This document shows positions 32,426-39,661 of a stretch of 64,000 bases of DNA, one piece after another. Source of the stretch: CAYZJV01 sp049310885 (GTDB taxonomy: Bacteria; Spirochaetota; Spirochaetia; Sphaerochaetales; Sphaerochaetaceae). The stretch is taken from contig NZ_JBMDYO010000003.1 in the NCBI RefSeq assembly GCF_049310885.1, positions 298,282 through 362,281 of the forward strand, given 5' to 3'. Below the pieces are notes generated by a model. That model was not told where the DNA came from. It saw only the letters and a program-made list of their open reading frames with translations, and made no database searches. The position numbers and the translations under genes were made by a program. Within the stretch, counting starts at the first letter, position 1. Every line of letters starts with the position of its first letter.

Positions 32426-34441
32426 TTATAGAGTTGCATCCTTCTGCTTTTGAAGACGTCTTTCCATTTGCTTTCTGGTAAACTCAGGTTCATCCATGAA
32501 GAAGTAGAGTTTCTTGGCAATTGGGGTCTTGTTCCAAATTTTCTTAAGATATGGCATCACCCAGTAATCGAGTCCGAAGGCACGACCGGCTCCACCCAAC
32601 ATTACAATCGATACAGCCATGTACCACAGGATCTCTTTTCCAGCGAGAGCTCCAATAAGGAACATGATCGACAGTCCGATTGAAACAATTGCGGCAGGGA
32701 AGGTAAATAGACCACCAATGAATGCCAATCCGATACCGACTTCAGCTAGGACTATCACAACTTGGAATAAATAGGGTGCCAATGCCACGAAGGTCTCGTT
32801 GATCCATGTATAGATGCCCAAAGGCTCTTTCAACAATGGTGGAGCGAATTGTTTGACGGCTTCTCCTGTGGCTTCTACAGCAGCAGTACTTGCGCTACCC
32901 ACAGCTTCTGCAGCGGGTTCTGCCCAAGTGCTAGCCGAACTGACAGCTTGTGCAGCTGGCTCTGCAACCGCGCCTGAAGCGGCAGCTGTAGCCACAGCTC
33001 CGGAGGCGGCAGATACCGCGTCACCTTCTGCTCCCGGAATTGGTCCCCAATAGACTTTTCTCCCTGTTGTGTCGGTCAGCCAACCTTCGGTAATCTTGTT
33101 TACACCCTCGATAAGCCACATAACACCCAGATACATACGCAAGAATACAATCCAATAGGGCGGTACGCGATATGATGCCATTCCACCGATAAGGGATCTT
33201 CGATGTTTCATATTGAGGATTTCGTGCTTGAAATAGGTCCATGCACCATTTACTCCACAAACGCCGAATTGGTAATACATGTTCACCAAGTGTTTGATGG
33301 CTTGGGCGAAGAATCCAGACATGGACATTCCCATATTGAATGATACGGCGTAACGTCCACCAATCGATACCATGAATCCATGGAAAGCCGACTTGAATGG
33401 TTCGACCTCTTTTGTCTTGAGGCCAAGGTCCTTACGGATATTATGGATTACCCCATCAGCTGCTGTCGCTGCAGTCTGTTCAGCGGCTTCTACAATCTGT
33501 GGTACGGGCTTACCATCTTCCATGAACCAGATACCATCTCCTGCCAGATAGACGTTGTCGTGGTCAGGGCTACGCATGAATTCGTCAACCTTCTTTCGCT
33601 GGACTTTCCCATCTGTGAGGGGTAGGTTATGGCAGAATGTTGTACCGCGAACTCCACAGGTCCATACCAAAGTCTTGGTGTTGATTCGTGTCCCATCTTT
33701 AGTTTCGAAGCCATTCTCATCAACATTGACGATAAGACTGTGAGTTTTGATCTCAACACCCTTCTTTTCCATGTACGCGATTGCTTTGTTCTTCGGTTTG
33801 TCGGGAAGCATGTTTAGGATACTTCCGAGTGCCTCGGCATTGATCAGACGAACCTCGTCATAGTCGACTCCATACTCTTTACAGAGGATGGGGAGCCATT
33901 CGATCAATTCTCCTACCAGCTCTACACCAGTGAATCCACCACCAGCTACAACGAAGGTAAGCATCTCCTTACGTTTGGATTCGTCCTTCTCGTAAGAGGC
34001 TTTCATCACGATATCGATAATATGGCGCTTAATGCGAAGAGCATCTTCCAAGCTCCAAAGATAGAATGCGTGTTCCTTGACTCCGGGGATATTGAAGTCC
34101 GTTGCTTCGGCTCCAGTCGCAATGATCAACTGGTCATATGGATAGGATGCTGCGATACCTTCGAGGACCTGTTTGTCAAAATCGATATGCTTGATCTCAT
34201 CACGTACTACGTTCACCATCTTGCCAGCGAAAATCCTATCAAAAGAGATCTTGACCGAACTTTCGTCTACACGGTTACCGGCAACTTCATGCAACTCGGT
34301 CATAAGTATATGATGTCTGTGACGATCTATCAGAGTTACCTCTACCTGGTCCTTCATTCTCTTGAAGGCTTTGTGCAGTCTTTTGGCGGCATGGACGCCC
34401 GCATAGCCTCCGCCAAGAACCACAATTCGCTTCTTATCCAT
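32426..34441 (-). CDS. ndh2: Type II NADH dehydrogenase fused to a DoxX-like membrane domain (Ndh2-type)
   Basis: A 671-residue protein. Residues 1-345 form an NDH-2 flavoprotein: FAD loop VVLGGGYAGVHAA (7-19), NADH loop FVVAGGGFTGVELVGE (163-178) and the LAGDG flavin motif (299-303). Hydrophobic segments at about 430-448, 548-575, 580-600 and 603-622 form a DoxX-like membrane part. Between them, residues 471-535 are an Ala/Glu/Pro-rich low-complexity insert, probably outside. Classical Ndh lacks this tail; the EET-linked Ndh2 of Listeria has a C-terminal membrane extension. It should pass electrons from NADH to a quinone. GGAG precedes the start. It heads the operon with the polyprenyl synthase. 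Confidence 0.9.
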   Translation of the reverse strand: MDKKRIVVLGGGYAGVHAAKRLHKAFKRMKDQVEVTLIDRHRHHILMTELHEVAGNRVDESSVKISFDRIFAGKMVNVVRDEIKHIDFDKQVLEGIAASYPYDQLIIATGAEATDFNIPGVKEHAFYLWSLEDALRIKRHIIDIVMKASYEKDESKRKEMLTFVVAGGGFTGVELVGELIEWLPILCKEYGVDYDEVRLINAEALGSILNMLPDKPKNKAIAYMEKKGVEIKTHSLIVNVDENGFETKDGTRINTKTLVWTCGVRGTTFCHNLPLTDGKVQRKKVDEFMRSPDHDNVYLAGDGIWFMEDGKPVPQIVEAAEQTAATAADGVIHNIRKDLGLKTKEVEPFKSAFHGFMVSIGGRYAVSFNMGMSMSGFFAQAIKHLVNMYYQFGVCGVNGAWTYFKHEILNMKHRRSLIGGMASYRVPPYWIVFLRMYLGVMWLIEGVNKITEGWLTDTTGRKVYWGPIPGAEGDAVSAASGAVATAAASGAVAEPAAQAVSSASTWAEPAAEAVGSASTAAVEATGEAVKQFAPPLLKEPLGIYTWINETFVALAPYLFQVVIVLAEVGIGLAFIGGLFTFPAAIVSIGLSIMFLIGALAGKEILWYMAVSIVMLGGAGRAFGLDYWVMPYLKKIWNKTPIAKKLYFFMDEPEFTRKQMERRLQKQKDATL

Positions 34442-34524
34442 GTGTTCTCTCCTTATCGCTTGGTTCTAAAACCATATTGATTCCCGATTTTCAGGTCTGG
34501 GCATGATTGTCCAGCCGTGACAGG

Positions 34525-34564
34525 TTGTTGTTTTTCGCATAATGCGATATATCACTTGTATAGT
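34525..34564 (+). promoter_or_regulatory. apbE promoter region with palindrome
   Basis: TTGTTG (34525-34530), 17 bases and TATATC (34548-34553) form one option. TATAGT (34559-34564), ending 6 bases before the ATG, gives a leaderless option with a poor -35. The near-perfect palindrome TCGCAT-A-ATGCGA (34535-34547) lies in the spacer, between apbE and the divergent ndh2 operon. Confidence 0.45.
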
Positions 34565-34570
34565 AGTATC

Positions 34571-35635
34571 ATGAAACAGAGTATAAATGCAATTCAGTTC
34601 TTTTTTATCGGAATACTTTTTTTAGTATTCTCAACAATGTCGTGTGCAAGGTCGGAAAGTCCTTCCACAATCGAGCCCCAGTCCCAGTCTGAACTCATGT
34701 TGGGAACGGCATGTCGTATTACCATATATGACAAGCCGACGGAGGAGGCTTTCAGTGAAGCTTTTGCACGTATCGCCGATATTGAAGCAAGGATGAGTCT
34801 CCATCTCGAAACCAGTGAAATCGCTGAGGTAAATGCCTCTGCGGGAATCGGACCGGTCAAAGTTTCCGACGACACCTTCAGGGTCGTTGAGAAAGCGATT
34901 GAGGCTGCCAGGTTTAGTGAAGGAGCCTTCGATCCTACTGTCGGTCCATTGGTCACAGCGTGGGATATTGGGGGCGATAATCCCCGTAGGCCTCCACAAA
35001 CAGAGATAGATAGCCTTCTTCCGCTCATCGGTTATGATCGGGTCATTCTTGATTCGGAGCATCTTACAATCGAGTTGCTAGATAAAGGTATGATGCTCGA
35101 CTTGGGTGGTATCGCGAAGGGTTACGCGGCGGACGAGGTCGCAAAGATACTCGCTATGCACGACATCAAGAAAGCGATTATCAACCTAGGAGGTAACGTA
35201 CTTACCGTAGGTACGAGAATCGATGGTACACCATGGAGAATCGGGATCCAGAACCCTGAAGCCGAGCGTGGCGGGCATGTCATGATTGTTGGCTTGGATG
35301 ATCAGGCTTTGGTTACCAGTGGGCCCTATGAACGCTTTCTGGAGCTTGACGGTATCGTTTACCACCACATACTCGATACCGAGTCAGGGTACCCTGTGAA
35401 GACCGATATCACCAGTGCCAGTATCATTACCGATGAATCGTTTCTTGCCGACGCTCTCTCCACTGCTGTCTATTCTTTAGGTTTGGAAAAGGGGTTGGAT
35501 CTGATAGAATCGCTCGACGGTGTTGAGGCTGTGTTTATCGATAAGGATCGGGAACTCTATCTATCCAGTGGGTTAGTGGATGGGGATATAACGTACACAA
35601 TCTCAGATACAGACTTCCAAATAACAAATCTCTAA
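34571..35635 (+). CDS. apbE: FAD:protein FMN transferase (ApbE/FmnB-like lipoprotein)
   Basis: A 354-residue flavin transferase that attaches FMN from FAD to Ser/Thr of exported proteins. The N-terminal signal ends in a lipobox-like TMSC (Cys25), so it is likely lipid-anchored outside the inner membrane. Family motifs are FDPTVGPLVTAWDIG, LDLGGIAKGYAAD, INLGGNVLTVG, TSGPYERF, HHILDTESGYPV and ADALSTAVYSLG. There is no ribosome site before the ATG. It is divergent from ndh2 and meets the EcfT-like gene tail to tail with a 4-base overlap. Targets are probably the two lipoproteins at 37.3-39.6 kb. Confidence 0.95.
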   Translation: MKQSINAIQFFFIGILFLVFSTMSCARSESPSTIEPQSQSELMLGTACRITIYDKPTEEAFSEAFARIADIEARMSLHLETSEIAEVNASAGIGPVKVSDDTFRVVEKAIEAARFSEGAFDPTVGPLVTAWDIGGDNPRRPPQTEIDSLLPLIGYDRVILDSEHLTIELLDKGMMLDLGGIAKGYAADEVAKILAMHDIKKAIINLGGNVLTVGTRIDGTPWRIGIQNPEAERGGHVMIVGLDDQALVTSGPYERFLELDGIVYHHILDTESGYPVKTDITSASIITDESFLADALSTAVYSLGLEKGLDLIESLDGVEAVFIDKDRELYLSSGLVDGDITYTISDTDFQITNL

Positions 35636-36237
35636 AGTGTAGGGAGCATTCCCAGCCTTCCCAAACTGAAGAGCGCCCATAGGATCAGGACATGCACGCT
35701 ATTGATCACCCATTCTCTTGGTGTACCGGGAAGGTCGGAGACATTCCCTGCTCCTGATTGGCTGCCTTCGTCTCCGTTAGATAGGGAGAGCATCAATGTA
35801 TCGATTGCTCCTATGAAAGGACGTTTTGGAGAAATTGCCTTCCAGCCACTGGTGATCTTATCAAAATAATAGAACTGTAATGAAATTAGACGGCCGAGCG
35901 TACCTGGGAATTGAGGTTTTCCGGTGACCATGTAGTGCGATAAATAGAGTAGTGCGATAAGGGTGAATGCTTTTCTCATTCCTAGTATCATAGCTCCCGC
36001 AGTTATGGGGAAATCACCTAAGGAAAAGAGGAGCAGTCCGTTTGGTTGGAGAAGGTGTGCGCTCGATACTGAAATGAGCAAAATTATATTGGGTAACAAC
36101 CTAAATCGTCTTCCATGCATGATCGCTATGATAATCACATAGAGGGCCTGGATCATTACACCAAAAGTATTGTCTTGCAGAAGGATAGCGGGTAGAGCCA
36201 ACAATCCTGCAGTCAAACGGAGATTGGAAACCTTCAT
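35632..36237 (-). CDS. EcfT-like integral membrane protein (FmnA-like candidate)
   Basis: A 201-residue protein with about five hydrophobic segments (residues about 8-50, 58-75, 85-110 and the last 20) and a basic stretch before GRLISLQFYYFDKI. The layout recalls the transmembrane subunit of ECF transporters, but the Ala-Arg-Gly coupling motifs of EcfT are not evident. It overlaps the Gx gene by 4 bases (ATGA), with GGAGG 8 bases upstream. In the Listeria EET locus, fmnA encodes an EcfT paralogue used to export flavin. That parallel is inferred from context and needs structural comparison. Confidence 0.6.
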   Translation of the reverse strand: MKVSNLRLTAGLLALPAILLQDNTFGVMIQALYVIIIAIMHGRRFRLLPNIILLISVSSAHLLQPNGLLLFSLGDFPITAGAMILGMRKAFTLIALLYLSHYMVTGKPQFPGTLGRLISLQFYYFDKITSGWKAISPKRPFIGAIDTLMLSLSNGDEGSQSGAGNVSDLPGTPREWVINSVHVLILWALFSLGRLGMLPTL

Positions 36238-36773
36238 TTCTTGGCCTCCAATGTCCGCTTGTACCATGCGCTATGGTCAACGAAGCGCTGTGCAAAAATC
36301 CCCAGAATAATCGATGTTGCCAAACCGACGATTAAAAATGGTGGCGCAATCAGACGTGCGGCATCACCGAAGAGAATAGCACGACTTAACTGGAGCTGTG
36401 TGATATTGCTTGCCATAGCTCCCGCCATGCTTATGCCGAGTAGGCTTATCCAATGCTTACCATAACGGAACATTACGAACATGACGAATGCACTCGATAT
36501 AGTTCCTCCAAGGGAAAAGAGTGCTATATAGCTAAATATCGTGCCGGTGATCAGACCTTGTCCAAGGACTTTAAGCAGTGCAAGGAGGATATACTCACGG
36601 TTATTCAAAATCCCTAGGCCAATGAGAAGTGGGAGATTGGCAAGGCCGATACGCATGAATGGAACCGGTTTGGGGATCATATATTCCACCGTTGAAAGGA
36701 AAAGGGCAAAGGCTGCAAGAAGGGCTACGAATTCAACCCTCGCATGCGTATGTGTTTCAGAATGCGATATCAT
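36234..36773 (-). CDS. Gx transporter family membrane protein (EetB-like)
   Basis: A 179-residue protein of the family once named heptaprenyl diphosphate synthase component I, which is in fact an S-component-like membrane protein. It has about five helices, with the core LFLSTVEYMIPKPVPFMRIG and GLANLPLLIGLGIL being diagnostic. The start at 36773 is fixed by GGGAGG; the reading from 36827 runs into the upstream gene. It overlaps the NusG-II gene by 17 bases. The EetA-EetB pair is the conserved membrane core of flavin-based EET loci. The function of EetB is not established biochemically. Confidence 0.85.
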   Translation of the reverse strand: MISHSETHTHARVEFVALLAAFALFLSTVEYMIPKPVPFMRIGLANLPLLIGLGILNNREYILLALLKVLGQGLITGTIFSYIALFSLGGTISSAFVMFVMFRYGKHWISLLGISMAGAMASNITQLQLSRAILFGDAARLIAPPFLIVGLATSIILGIFAQRFVDHSAWYKRTLEAKK

Positions 36774-37134
36774 CGGTACCTCCCTCCTCTGAAGAATCCA
36801 AGGAGCCCTCAACGAGGATAAAAACATTGTTTGGCAGGCAGATGATCCAATCCCCAGGGGATGAGATCCATCCAGCAGCTATACAAACCTTGTTCCGGCA
36901 ATCACTATCATGGACATGTACCTTGCCATCCCGTATCTCTATGGAGGTTTCGCCAACGGGTCCGGTAAAGGTCGCAAACGTATCTTGTTCGAGTTCGTAG
37001 ATGAATTCACCATCCTCTGTACGCACATGTACTTCCGGTTTTCCGGTGAAGTCGGAGATTCCTCCAAAGCTGAGGACGATAATCGTAAGAGATAAGAGAA
37101 GGATTACACTATCGCCAACCCGTTTGAGTTTCAT
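36757..37134 (-). CDS. NusG domain II protein (EetA-like)
   Basis: A 125-residue protein with one N-terminal transmembrane anchor (about 9-27) and an extracytoplasmic NusG domain II. The domain shows the expected pattern SDCRNKVCIAAGWISSPGDW followed by IICLPNN, with cysteines 79, 84 and 99. It is first of three overlapping genes (EetA-, EetB- and EcfT-like). A near-consensus promoter ends 6 bases before the ATG, so translation is probably leaderless. In Listeria, EetA with EetB is required for electron export; the three cysteines are a possible cofactor or disulfide site. Confidence 0.88.
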   Translation of the reverse strand: MKLKRVGDSVILLLSLTIIVLSFGGISDFTGKPEVHVRTEDGEFIYELEQDTFATFTGPVGETSIEIRDGKVHVHDSDCRNKVCIAAGWISSPGDWIICLPNNVFILVEGSLDSSEEGGTDDIAF

Positions 37135-37140
37135 GCGCGA

Positions 37141-37169
37141 ATCCTATCAGTTTGCCTCTCCCTTGTCAA
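37141..37169 (-). promoter_or_regulatory. eetA operon promoter, leaderless geometry
   Basis: Consensus TTGACA (37164-37169), 17 bases, TAGGAT (37141-37146), ending 6 bases before the eetA-like ATG on the minus strand. Confidence 0.7.
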
Positions 37170-37235
37170 AGATTCCATTAAAACACTCGATTTTACCTGC
37201 AGAGAAATAATTTTTCATAAAAAGATAAAAAGATA

Positions 37236-37263
37236 TTGAATTAAATCGATAAAGTAATATATT
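37236..37263 (+). promoter_or_regulatory. Promoter of the first FMN-motif lipoprotein gene
   Basis: TTGAAT (37236-37241), 16 bases and TATATT (37258-37263) lie in a very AT-rich stretch, about 40 bases before the start codon. Confidence 0.5.
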
Positions 37264-37305
37264 ATCTATTTAAACTTATATACCACCATAGGGGAGAGTA
37301 TGAAC

Positions 37306-38103
37306 ATGAAAAAAATGACCTTGCTTTTTAGTGTCGCATTAATTGTTATGATTGCGTTTACCGCTGTCGGTTGTGCGAAATCGGAACCCGCCGCCCAGGC
37401 TCCTGCCGCAGCTGTCGCTGCACCAGCCGCACCTGTTTCCGACGGTTCCCAGGATTTGAAGATCAGCTATCGTTTGAATGTGGCTGAAGCCGACGTTGAG
37501 AACTATTTCTCATTTACAGGAAATATCCGATACATGGCAGTAGACAAAGACCATGCCGATGCAACCACTGGTGCATCTGATCAGGGATCTACCCACCTTT
37601 TCAATGCCTACTTGTACGATGTTGAAGGGAAGGCCACACTCTCTTCTGGTCTGAGAGGTCTCTTCCTCTTTGGTGTGACCCCCTACGAGCAGATCTTAAC
37701 CGATAATCTTAACGCCTATAAGACTAGCGATGGTAAGGTTGTCGTACAGTATGCCCACCGTGGTACAGCCTATAGGATTACCAGCGATTCCAACGGTAAG
37801 CTCCAATTCCCCAATGGATCATTCGAGATGAGACCGATCGGTTATATCGCCTCTGGTGCTCCCCAGGTTATCAGCAAGGATTTCTCAGCTGATGGAACTT
37901 CTGCTACCATCGATTGGGAGAAGGTATGGGACAGTAGCGTAGCAGGTGGTAAGGTTATTGAAGGAAGCGATAAGAAAACCGGTAACATCATGAAGAATAT
38001 CGCAGCAGCCGATGCTCAGTACTTCTTCGATGGAACTTTGGATATGGCATTGGAAAATGATGTGCTCACTATCGGTGGTGCATTGACCGCTGTCCATCGT
38101 TAA
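37306..38103 (+). CDS. Surface lipoprotein with an ApbE-type flavinylation motif
   Basis: A 265-residue lipoprotein. The signal ends in TAVGC (Cys23), followed by an Ala/Pro tether (about 27-45) like that of the next gene. The rest is beta-rich and unfamiliar to me. Residues 85-91 read DATTGAS, which fits the ApbE acceptor consensus D-x-x-(S/T)-G-A-(T/S), with Ser91 as candidate FMN site. The surrounding fold is not a clear FMN-binding domain. The start at 37306 gives a better ribosome-site spacing than 37300. It has its own promoter and terminator, between eetA and the triple-FMN lipoprotein. The function is inferred from context. Confidence 0.75.
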   Translation: MKKMTLLFSVALIVMIAFTAVGCAKSEPAAQAPAAAVAAPAAPVSDGSQDLKISYRLNVAEADVENYFSFTGNIRYMAVDKDHADATTGASDQGSTHLFNAYLYDVEGKATLSSGLRGLFLFGVTPYEQILTDNLNAYKTSDGKVVVQYAHRGTAYRITSDSNGKLQFPNGSFEMRPIGYIASGAPQVISKDFSADGTSATIDWEKVWDSSVAGGKVIEGSDKKTGNIMKNIAAADAQYFFDGTLDMALENDVLTIGGALTAVHR

Positions 38104-38126
38104 TTTCAGCTCATTGAAATGAATAG

Positions 38127-38153
38127 ACCGACCTGCTTTGCGGGTCGGTTTTT
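38127..38153 (+). terminator. Terminator between the two lipoprotein genes
   Basis: ACCGACC / GGTCGGT (38127-38133 with 38143-38149) with a GC-rich inner loop is followed by TTTTT. Confidence 0.85.
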
Positions 38154-38190
38154 CATTCCTCCAGAGGGTCAATTTTTTTTGCCAAGGGTC

Positions 38191-38219
38191 TTGCGTAAGA
38201 TCCGATCAACTAATATACT
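38191..38219 (+). promoter_or_regulatory. Promoter of the triple-FMN lipoprotein gene
   Basis: TTGCGT (38191-38196), 17 bases, TATACT (38214-38219), 34 bases before the start codon; AGGAG lies 8 bases before the ATG. Confidence 0.65.
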
Positions 38220-38253
38220 ATACTCCGATATCGATATATCAGGAGTGATTGAA

Positions 38254-39573
38254 ATGAGAAAGAGATCTATTCTTCTATTGGTTTTGGCCCTTTCCATGAC
38301 CGCGTTGTTCATGGTCGGTTGTGCCAAAGAATCAGAGCCTGCATCAGCAGCACCCGCAGCACCAGCTGCCCCAGCACCTGCAGCAGCCGCTCCCGCACCC
38401 GCCCCAGCACCCGCAGCTTCGGATGAACCGGAAAGCTATGTCGATGGTATCTACTTTGCCATGGATGAAGAGTTTGGTTCCTCAGGTTGGAAATATGCCG
38501 TAACCGTGACTGTACAGGGCGGTAAGATCGCAGATGTAGATTGGAATGGCCTGAATGTTAATGCAGGTGTTTCAAAGAAGGTGTACGACAAAGCTGGAAA
38601 GTACAATATGGTCAAGTTCGGTGGAGCACAGGCAGAGTGGTACGAACAGGCAGAACGTGCAGAAGCCTATTTGATCGAGACCCAGGATCCTTCCGCTATC
38701 ACTTACATTGATGATGCTGGACATACCGATGATATCGCTGGAGTATCTATCCACGTTGTAGAGATGTTCGACCTGGTAGAGAAGGCTCTCGCAGCCGGTC
38801 CTGCCGGAATCGGTCCCTACATGGATGGAGCCTACTTCGCCATGGCTGACGAATATCCCTCTTCCGGTTGGAAAGAATATGTTTCGCTCACCGTCCTCAA
38901 CGGTCGTATTGCAGCTGTCAATTGGAGTGCTGTGAACAAGCAGGGCGACGATAAGAAGCCGTATGACAAAGCTGGTAATTACAACATGGTCAAATTCGGT
39001 GGAGCACAGGCGGAATGGTTTGAGCAGGCCAAGGCAGCAGAGGATTACCTGATCGAAGTCCAGGATCCTTCCGATATCACCTACAAGGATGATGAAGGCC
39101 ACACCGATGATATCGCTGGTGTCTCTATCCACGTAGATGCGTTGTTCAACCTTGCAGCTGAGGCTCTTGAGAACGGCCCCGTTGAACTTGGACCTTATGC
39201 AGACGGCGGTTACTATGCTTCTGAAGATGAGTTCTCCTCTTCTGGTTGGAAAGGTTATGTCTCCCTTTTGGTCAAGGACGGTAATATTGTGAATGTTTTC
39301 TGGAGTGCCGTAAACGAAGCTGGCGACGACAAGAAGACCTACGATATGGAAGGTAACTACCAGATGGTCGCCCGTGGTGGTGCTATCGATGAATGGCATG
39401 TCCAGGCTCAGCGTGTAGAAGACTACTTGCTTGAGACTCAGGATCCCAAGGCAATTACCTATAAGGATGATGAAGGTCACACTGACGACATCGCCGGAGC
39501 TACAATCCACGTGAACGATTTCTATACATTGGTCGAAAAGGCTCTTGCCGCAGGACCAAAGAAATTCGAATAG
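38254..39573 (+). CDS. PplA-like lipoprotein with three tandem FMN-binding repeats
   Basis: A 439-residue lipoprotein: signal and Cys23 (MVGC), an Ala/Pro tether (29-55), then three repeats of 126 residues. Each opens with YxDGxYFAM-like residues, contains SSGWKxYVxLxV, an N-(M/V) segment around YDKAGxYNMV and GGAQAEWxEQA, and ends at an acceptor motif. The motifs are DDIAGVS (159-165), DDIAGVS (285-291) and DDIAGAT (411-417); the candidate FMN residues Ser165, Ser291 and Thr417 are exactly 126 apart. This is the domain type seen in PplA, which ApbE flavinylates. It probably carries three FMNs at the cell surface and relays electrons outward. It has its own promoter. Confidence 0.9.
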   Translation: MRKRSILLLVLALSMTALFMVGCAKESEPASAAPAAPAAPAPAAAAPAPAPAPAASDEPESYVDGIYFAMDEEFGSSGWKYAVTVTVQGGKIADVDWNGLNVNAGVSKKVYDKAGKYNMVKFGGAQAEWYEQAERAEAYLIETQDPSAITYIDDAGHTDDIAGVSIHVVEMFDLVEKALAAGPAGIGPYMDGAYFAMADEYPSSGWKEYVSLTVLNGRIAAVNWSAVNKQGDDKKPYDKAGNYNMVKFGGAQAEWFEQAKAAEDYLIEVQDPSDITYKDDEGHTDDIAGVSIHVDALFNLAAEALENGPVELGPYADGGYYASEDEFSSSGWKGYVSLLVKDGNIVNVFWSAVNEAGDDKKTYDMEGNYQMVARGGAIDEWHVQAQRVEDYLLETQDPKAITYKDDEGHTDDIAGATIHVNDFYTLVEKALAAGPKKFE

Positions 39574-39600
39574 AAACAAGTTTCTAATACTTGTACAACG

Positions 39601-39634
39601 AGAGGTCTTGGACTAAAAATCCAAGACCTCTTCC
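39601..39634 (+). terminator. Strong hairpin after the triple-FMN lipoprotein gene
   Basis: A perfect 11-bp stem, AGAGGTCTTGG / CCAAGACCTCT, with a 9-base loop. The T-tract is short, so it may also act as an mRNA-end stabiliser. Confidence 0.65.
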
Positions 39635-39661
39635 ATTATGTATGCAGACTTTGGGTTAGGG

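Noticed and set aside
34442..34570. FMN riboswitch in front of the flavin-related genes
   Set aside because: The gap was read for the conserved RFN core; no such elements are present, only a promoter and a 13-base palindrome.
36841..37090. Plus-strand frames opposite the EetA-like gene
   Set aside because: No start signals; the minus strand carries the full NusG-II cysteine pattern.
38400..39560. Tandem repeats as a CRISPR array or satellite
   Set aside because: The period is 378 bases, in frame, and explained by three protein domains.
38572..39579. 335-codon open frame antisense to the triple-FMN lipoprotein gene
   Set aside because: It mirrors the 126-residue repeats of the plus-strand gene, has no ribosome site, and its translation is cysteine- and valine-rich without domain logic. 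It is a shadow of a repeated coding sequence.
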